Position numbers and translations under genes: made by a program
Notes under the pieces: model-generated
The model's database searches: none
Told to the model about the DNA's origin: nothing
Seen by the model: the letters and a program-made list of their open reading frames with translations, nothing else
Shown: in pieces, positions 60,216 to 64,000 of the stretch
Layout of the letters: each line of letters begins with the position of its first letter
Numbering within the stretch: position 1 is the stretch's first letter
Source of the DNA: Saussurea involucrata
Lineage: Eukaryota > Streptophyta > Magnoliopsida > Asterales > Asteraceae
Assembly (NCBI GenBank): GCA_033807775.1
Contig: CM066319.1
Coordinates: 142,960,983-143,024,982, forward strand
Direction of reading: 5' to 3'
DNA length: 64,000 nt

Positions 60216-62830
60216 GAGTACAAATGGTCTTGGTTGCCGGTGGAACGTAGACATCACATGCCGTTTTATTAAAAATATCGGAACATTTATTCATTTTTCG
60301 TACCGATTGTAGGTAAAATGGTTCCTAGGAAACATATTAAAACTAATGGCTATTGTGTTTTTTTGTTCTTCTTTATGTTGTATGAGTGACTGAACTTGAT
60401 TATGCTCATAACAAAGGAATCGAGTTGTTCTGAAAAGAGATCGATGTGTGAAAGATCCTTTCAATTCGATCATTGTTAAGATGAAAGTATTTAACAATAC
60501 TTTCTTCGTAAAACTCCTTCCAAAATAAGCGTCATAATAGAAATGACAGTTTTAGACATGGATAATTATTATAGGCTTTTAGATAACTTTACTTCTTAAT
60601 AGTAATGACAAAAGTTTTCTTCGTCTTATAATCAAGGGTAGAATAGTAAATTAGACACATACTTTTGAAAGTGAATACTTATTTTGGGGTAAACTAAAAT
60701 AAAAAATGTAAACAATTGTTTCTAATGGAGGGAGTATGTTGGGAAATTGACAAAAATAGCCGATCTCCTCAATCAACTTCACTTTTTTACCCTCTTTTGG
60801 AATTGAATTTTCATTTTTATGCATTTGAATAAAGACTATTTTCAAATTAAAAAAAGAAAAGAAAAGTTCTTTACACAAACGAGGATCCTTATGGAAATGT
60901 AGATCTTTAATTCTTTATGCAAATTTGAATAATTTTTTTTCTTTTTTTAATCTGAAAATCGAGTTTAGGTAAATACGTAAGGCATTTGTGTAAATCCTAG
61001 CTAAAATCGATTCGATTGAAAAATGAATTTAGTGGGGGTTGGCTATTTTGGTTAATTTCTCGAGTATATCTTATTTTTTTCCTGGTAAAGCTGAGATAAA
61101 TATTTATTGTTAGCTCGATAACAGGTATTACAAAATATTTTTGTTTGTAACTGTTGTACATATTTCTGTTTTCAAAGTAATGGTTGTTTAAATATGTATA
61201 AAGTGTTGGTTTTTTTAAGATGACATATTTTGGTTTAAATATCATGTTAGAATATGTATAATATGGTTGAATACACTTCAAAAAAATAAATAAGACAACA
61301 TGTTTGAACATATTTTTATTTATTTATTTTACTATCTCTTTTATGAATTTAAGGGAAAATAAAAAAAATTACGGTATTTGTATTTTTTGACAAAACTTGA
61401 AACTGTATTCATTTTAAACTACAAAATTCTAATTGTTGTTGTTGTTGTTATTGTTATTTGGGAGTAGGAAAAGTAATAATTACATATTAATTATCGCAAC
61501 GTCTAACAAACTACATAAAGAAAAATAAGACTTTATAGACAACGACCACAATCAACGAAGAAATGCTTGTAGCAAAACTGACCTACACGTAGACTGATAA
61601 TATGCTTGATGACGATTCACATAATCAGATTGCTTTTAACTTAAAAAACACTCATAATTAGATTTGTTTTAGTATCAAAACGGCGTTTTGAAATTAGCAA
61701 GTTATAAACATGTCGTTTTGGATTTGAAAAAGCATAAGATTTGAACTTTCACTATCAAAAGGGGAACATTTTCTTTTACAAAAATATTCCTGCTCTAAAA
61801 GATTCGACCCCTCATTGCCAGCGTTTTAAACCCGGATAAATACTATAAGCAAACAATGACTATAACACACTGACGAGAGAACAATGCAACGTATTTAATA
61901 CAATAGTTGTAATAACTGACGTTCATGAACAAAAGAAAGTAAAACAATATGGTACAGAAGAAAGTACCTCAAAAAGTTTACCCGTCCGTGATTAATGCTT
62001 TGAAGTTATGTATACGAAAACGCAAAACAACTTTACGACATCTGCAGCATATCGGAGTTGTACTCCAAGCAAAAGACATGAAGAAATTGAGGAGTGGCAA
62101 GAAGCATTGAAGGGCATGTGGGTTGGTATCAACATTTGAACAAATTTCCAAAGTTATTAGAGACAAAGAATGATCTTTCACATGTGAAAGATTGTGGAAT
62201 ATTAGTGAAAGCCTAATGACACTCTTTAATATTGTGGGCTGGCTTCACATTTTATAAAACCACTCAAAACCACAAGAAATAAAGAGTGTTTCTTGTCCAA
62301 TTTGTTTCTTAGCCACCAAGACTAATTGTGGTTAGGGGTTGGCTTATTTTGTCTCCGTGTAATTAATACAAAAGACAAAAAATACTTAATCTGGGTTTGA
62401 TTAGATGATCAAGATTTGTTCAGGGATCGTGAATTTAAATGATCGATCAATGAAATTGAAATTTCATCTCGTTTGGTTTGGTTTGGTTTTTCGATCTTTT
62501 AGAAAACGATAATTAATGTCAGAGGGTGTTTGGTTGGGGTAATGTTTTTGAAAGGAATTATGTATGCAACGAGAATTGGAGTTTAAGGGATATGAAAAAT
62601 TGGGTTTGAATGTAATTCAATTCAATTCAATTCCTTTAACTTTTTGTTTCGTTCGTAGAATATAGTTTTGAAATTGGAATGTAAATAATGATAATGACAA
62701 AAATACCCTCATGATAACCTTCTTGTTTTGCAATCTCCTCGTAAACAACATCTATATCTCTTGGGGTAGATGCAAGGTTGTCACAAACTCTAGAACTTAT
62801 CTACCTGGTTAAAGTGGTTGTCTGCTGGAA
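60216..62830. other. ARF 3'UTR and downstream non-coding sequence
   Basis: The first 100 bp or so after the 60213-60215 stop would be the 3'UTR; tattaaaaat near 60267 might serve as a poly(A) signal. Beyond it, apart from the Stowaway at 60511-60738, I see only AT-rich sequence. A minus-strand ORF at 61978-62181 (67 codons) matches nothing I know. Confidence 0.4.
60511..60738. mobile_element. Stowaway MITE
   Basis: Ends ctccttccaaaataag and ctaatggagggagta, next to TA, at about 230 bp; the body matches the intron 2 and intron 4 copies. Confidence 0.65.
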
Positions 62831-63073
62831 TAGTGGTGGCCAAATCGACCCGACCCGACCCGACGGGCTGACCCGAACCGAAACCAGCCAAGAACCGGTT
62901 CTGGCCCGACCCGGTCAAGAACCGGTTTCAAGCCCGAGAGCCGGGACCGGTTCGCGTATATAGGATTTTCCTCGGCCCGACCCGATTTTTTTCAAAAAAC
63001 AATATGACCGTTAGAGAGCCGTTGGGACCCCTTTTTGACCGTTTTTTGCCTCAAAAAACACCCTCCAAACCCC

Positions 63074-63082
63074 ATATAAATA
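63074..63082 (+). promoter_or_regulatory. TATA box of the hAT transposase gene
   Basis: atataaata, about 225 bp upstream of the ATG, in a sensible place for the transposase promoter. Confidence 0.5.
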
Positions 63083-63129
63083 CTAGGGGTGTTATAGAGT
63101 GATCACCACCTTACAATTGCTTACAAAAC

Positions 63130-63252
63130 GCAAAAAACGCTTACAATTCTCATTTCTCGGCTCTCGTTATATTCGTTTCTCGCAAAAAACACATACAATT
63201 CTCATTTCTCGGCTCTCGCTATATTCGTTTCTCGCAAAAAACGCACACAATT
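63130..63252 (+). repeat. direct repeat in the transposase 5' leader
   Basis: Two full copies and a partial third of a roughly 58-bp unit containing acaattctcatttctcggct and cgtttctcgcaaaaaac. Confidence 0.75.
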
Positions 63253-63301
63253 CTCTAGTCTCTAGTCTCTACTCTCTACTCTAGTCTCTACTATCAAAAA
63301 A

Positions 63302-64000
63302 ATGGCCGAACAAAATTACACCATTGTTGTCGATCATTCACGAAAATCACCGGTTTGGGATAATTTCAACTTGGTAAAATTTCCCGACGATACAAAAAAG
63401 GCGCAATGCAAACGGTGTGGAGATTTCCTAAAACCCGAATCAAATAGCACGTTAAAGCGCCACTTCGAGGAAAGATGCAAGAGGTTGAAATCGGGTCCCG
63501 ATCCAACTCAACCCATACTTGACAATTCCGGTCAAGTATGGTCGTATGATAATGATCTCGCCCGAGAAATGCAAATGAAATGTGTCATTCAAATGGCGTT
63601 GTCGTTCGGACATTTCGACAATCCTCACATTACAAACATGATCAAAAATGGGTTCCAACCACGCTACAATGGTTCGGTAAGTCGTCAAACTCTTAAGCGT
63701 GATGCTTTAAAATATTGGAATAAGGTTCAAAAAATTATGCGAGAAATGTTTTTAAACTTACCCAACAAAGTTTCTTTAACTTGTGATGTATGGAGCGCAC
63801 CATGCGGATTGCCAGATTCTTATATATGCATAACGGCACATTGGATTGTGCCGGGATCGTGGCAATTATGCAAACGTGTAATCACGTTTGAGCTCTTTGG
63901 TTCGCCACATTCGGGTGAACGTCAGTTTTCTATAATTATGAGATGTCTTCAATATTATAATTTAAAAAATAAAGTTATTAGTATTTCGTTTGATAATGCT
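63302..64000 (+). CDS. hAT transposase, N-terminal 233 residues (partial)
   Basis: ATG at 63302; the frame stays open to the window edge without a stop. Residues 36-64 form a BED-type zinc finger (AQCKRCGDFL ... LKRHFEERC). The conserved hAT block SLTCDVWSAP appears near residue 165, where the first catalytic Asp region of plant hAT transposases lies, followed by YICITAHWI. The dimerisation domain and the remaining catalytic residues would lie beyond the window. The absence of lesions so far suggests a recent, possibly autonomous, copy. Confidence 0.85.
   Translation, partial: MAEQNYTIVVDHSRKSPVWDNFNLVKFPDDTKKAQCKRCGDFLKPESNSTLKRHFEERCKRLKSGPDPTQPILDNSGQVWSYDNDLAREMQMKCVIQMALSFGHFDNPHITNMIKNGFQPRYNGSVSRQTLKRDALKYWNKVQKIMREMFLNLPNKVSLTCDVWSAPCGLPDSYICITAHWIVPGSWQLCKRVITFELFGSPHSGERQFSIIMRCLQYYNLKNKVISISFDNA

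Larger units (their letters stand above)
62831..64000 (+). mobile_element. hAT transposon, 5' part (runs off the window)
   Basis: Starts tagtggtggccaaatcg, close to the end of the hAT element at 12412 (tagaggtggccaaa). A GC-rich subterminal cluster of cccgacccga and ccggtt repeats follows, then a gaccgtt block that the 12412 element also has, then a promoter and transposase ORF. The presumed left TSD is tgctggaa (62823-62830); the right end is not in the window. Confidence 0.8.

Noticed and set aside
61978..62181. Minus-strand 67-codon ORF downstream of ARF
   Set aside because: No recognisable domain, promoter or homologous neighbour; kept only as a note.

Overview
This is plant nuclear DNA: a TE-dense, AT-rich window with one clearly intact host gene, an ADP-ribosylation factor (ARF1-type) split into small exons by GT-AG and GC-AG introns. 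The element types (Sirevirus-like Copia, chromovirus-derived gypsy LTRs, MULE, hAT, Tourist, Stowaway, Au-like SINE) point to an angiosperm. The accessory ORF downstream of the Copia pol suggests a eudicot, perhaps Asteraceae, but that is a weak inference.

Positions 358-35164 are one decayed Sirevirus-like Copia element whose 5' LTR lies outside the window. It has been opened by three insertions, each delimited by a target-site duplication (TSD). (1) 1700-16405 is a non-coding gypsy derivative arranged LTR-internal-LTR-internal-LTR, with one TSD (cattg) around the whole array; it contains a hAT-type non-autonomous insert at 12412-13144. (2) 20064-21818 is a solo LTR (TSD tcacg). (3) 26180-33740 is a second solo LTR (TSD tcaat/tcaac), itself split by a young gag-only gypsy element at 27843-32841 (TSD cagta).

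Positions 35165-43310 hold remains of a Mutator-like region on the minus strand: an N-terminal MuDR-type fragment and a DUF1985/Ulp1 (C48) protease pseudogene with at least three lesions. Minisatellites and a long-inverted-repeat element follow. Positions 43430-47000 are degraded inverted LTR pieces and several hAT-like elements.

Positions 47092-60215 form the ARF1 locus: promoter and 5'UTR exon, a 5'UTR intron, five main coding exons, and a terminal GC-AG intron that places the last codon and stop at 60210-60215. Nearly every intron carries TEs with recognisable TSDs. An inverted copy of the ARF promoter/5'UTR exon sits inside the 5'UTR intron. The window ends in the 5' part of a hAT transposon (62831 on) with an open transposase ORF running off the edge; its terminus resembles the non-autonomous element at 12412-13144.

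The best candidates for less-described biology are: a hairpin conserved with compensatory changes across five LTR groups; the GC-AG terminal intron holding a 1.65-kb MULE; the inverted ARF promoter copy; and inverted MITE copies flanking ARF exons 2-3.
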